DNA of 64,000 nucleotides, from contig NZ_LZSQ01000006.1 of the NCBI RefSeq assembly GCF_001665535.1, forward strand, positions 1-64,000, in the 5' to 3' direction. Below the pieces are notes generated by a model that saw only the letters and a list, made by a program, of their open reading frames with translations, had not been told where the DNA came from and did not search any database. This document shows, piece by piece, positions 63,926 to 64,000 of this stretch. Source of the DNA: Mycobacterium sp. 852002-51961_SCH5331710 (lineage in GTDB: Bacteria; Actinomycetota; Actinomycetes; Mycobacteriales; Mycobacteriaceae). Each line of letters starts with the position of its first letter. The first letter of the stretch is position 1. Both the position numbers and the translations under genes were made by a program.

Positions 63926-64000
63926 CAGCGGGTTCCTTTCAGGCTGCCGATGCCGAGCGAGCCCTCGTACTCGGCGGGAGATGTCACGGTCGCGGTCGGT
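63925..64000 (-). CDS. DyP-type peroxidase C-terminus with encapsulin-targeting peptide (partial)
   Basis: Only the last 24 codons are in the window. They read TATVTSPAEYEG followed by SLGIGSLKGTR and a stop. SLGIGSLK is the conserved cargo-loading peptide of encapsulin-associated DyP peroxidases, which docks inside the shell. The stop shares one base with the encapsulin ATG. The haem domain lies beyond the right edge. Corresponds to Rv0799c. Confidence 0.9.
   Translation of the reverse strand, partial: PTATVTSPAEYEGSLGIGSLKGTR

Overview
The window is high-GC actinobacterial DNA. Its gene content and order point to a Mycobacterium/Mycolicibacterium chromosome, probably a rapid grower. The strongest evidence is long collinearity with the M. 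tuberculosis interval from phoP (Rv0757) to purQ (Rv0788), which I recognise from protein similarity and gene order, followed by the encapsulin/DyP pair (Rv0798c/Rv0799c in M. tuberculosis). No database search was run, so species and ortholog assignments rest on recognition.

Region 1 (1-18.8 kb) is metabolic and accessory. It starts with the 3' end of a cytochrome c oxidase subunit I gene, then membrane proteins. A leftward operon follows that encodes a molybdenum hydroxylase of the CO-dehydrogenase type (XdhC-like, L, G, M, S), a 3-hydroxyisobutyrate-dehydrogenase-like enzyme and an epimerase. After it come a P450, a secreted VanX-like dipeptidase, a 39-residue zinc-ribbon microprotein, a curcumin-reductase-like enzyme, a secreted cutinase, a decarboxylase/dehydrogenase pair, a PepSY membrane protein and a MarR regulator with its probable operator.

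Region 2 (18.9-23.8 kb) is a stress-signalling block. An rsbQ-rsbP-like operon (alpha/beta hydrolase plus PAS-PP2C phosphatase) is divergent from a SigB/SigF-type sigma factor. That gene has a GTTT-N16-GGGTAT promoter of the kind its own class recognises. Convergent with it is a membrane Ser/Thr kinase with an altered DFG motif and a hairpin abutting its start codon.

Region 3 (24-25.7 kb) holds tRNA-Thr(UGU), a low-GC HNH nuclease immediately downstream of it, a small unknown protein and a protein built from perfect decapeptide repeats.

Region 4 (25.8-43.4 kb) contains phoP-phoR with a PhoP-box-like direct repeat, HIT, SDR and NTF2-like genes, and the leftward TetR-cyp123-SDR-cyp51-ferredoxin-NTF2-adhB group. 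Divergent from it is an aldehyde dehydrogenase-SDR-dehydrogenase-decarboxylase group; two matching palindromes lie in the divergent promoter. A CYP125-like P450 with its own TetR and an EspA/EspE-like orphan follow.

Region 5 (43.4-64 kb) carries purD, purB, purC, purS and purQ. Between them lie CYP126, a Tat-type esterase, an amino-acid permease preceded by three perfect 32-bp repeats, an AbiEi/DUF559-type protein with a long inverted repeat upstream, an intact prolyl oligopeptidase, glutathione peroxidase, a flavoprotein and a metallo-hydrolase. At the right edge are encapsulin and the end of its DyP-peroxidase cargo gene, including the cargo-loading tail.
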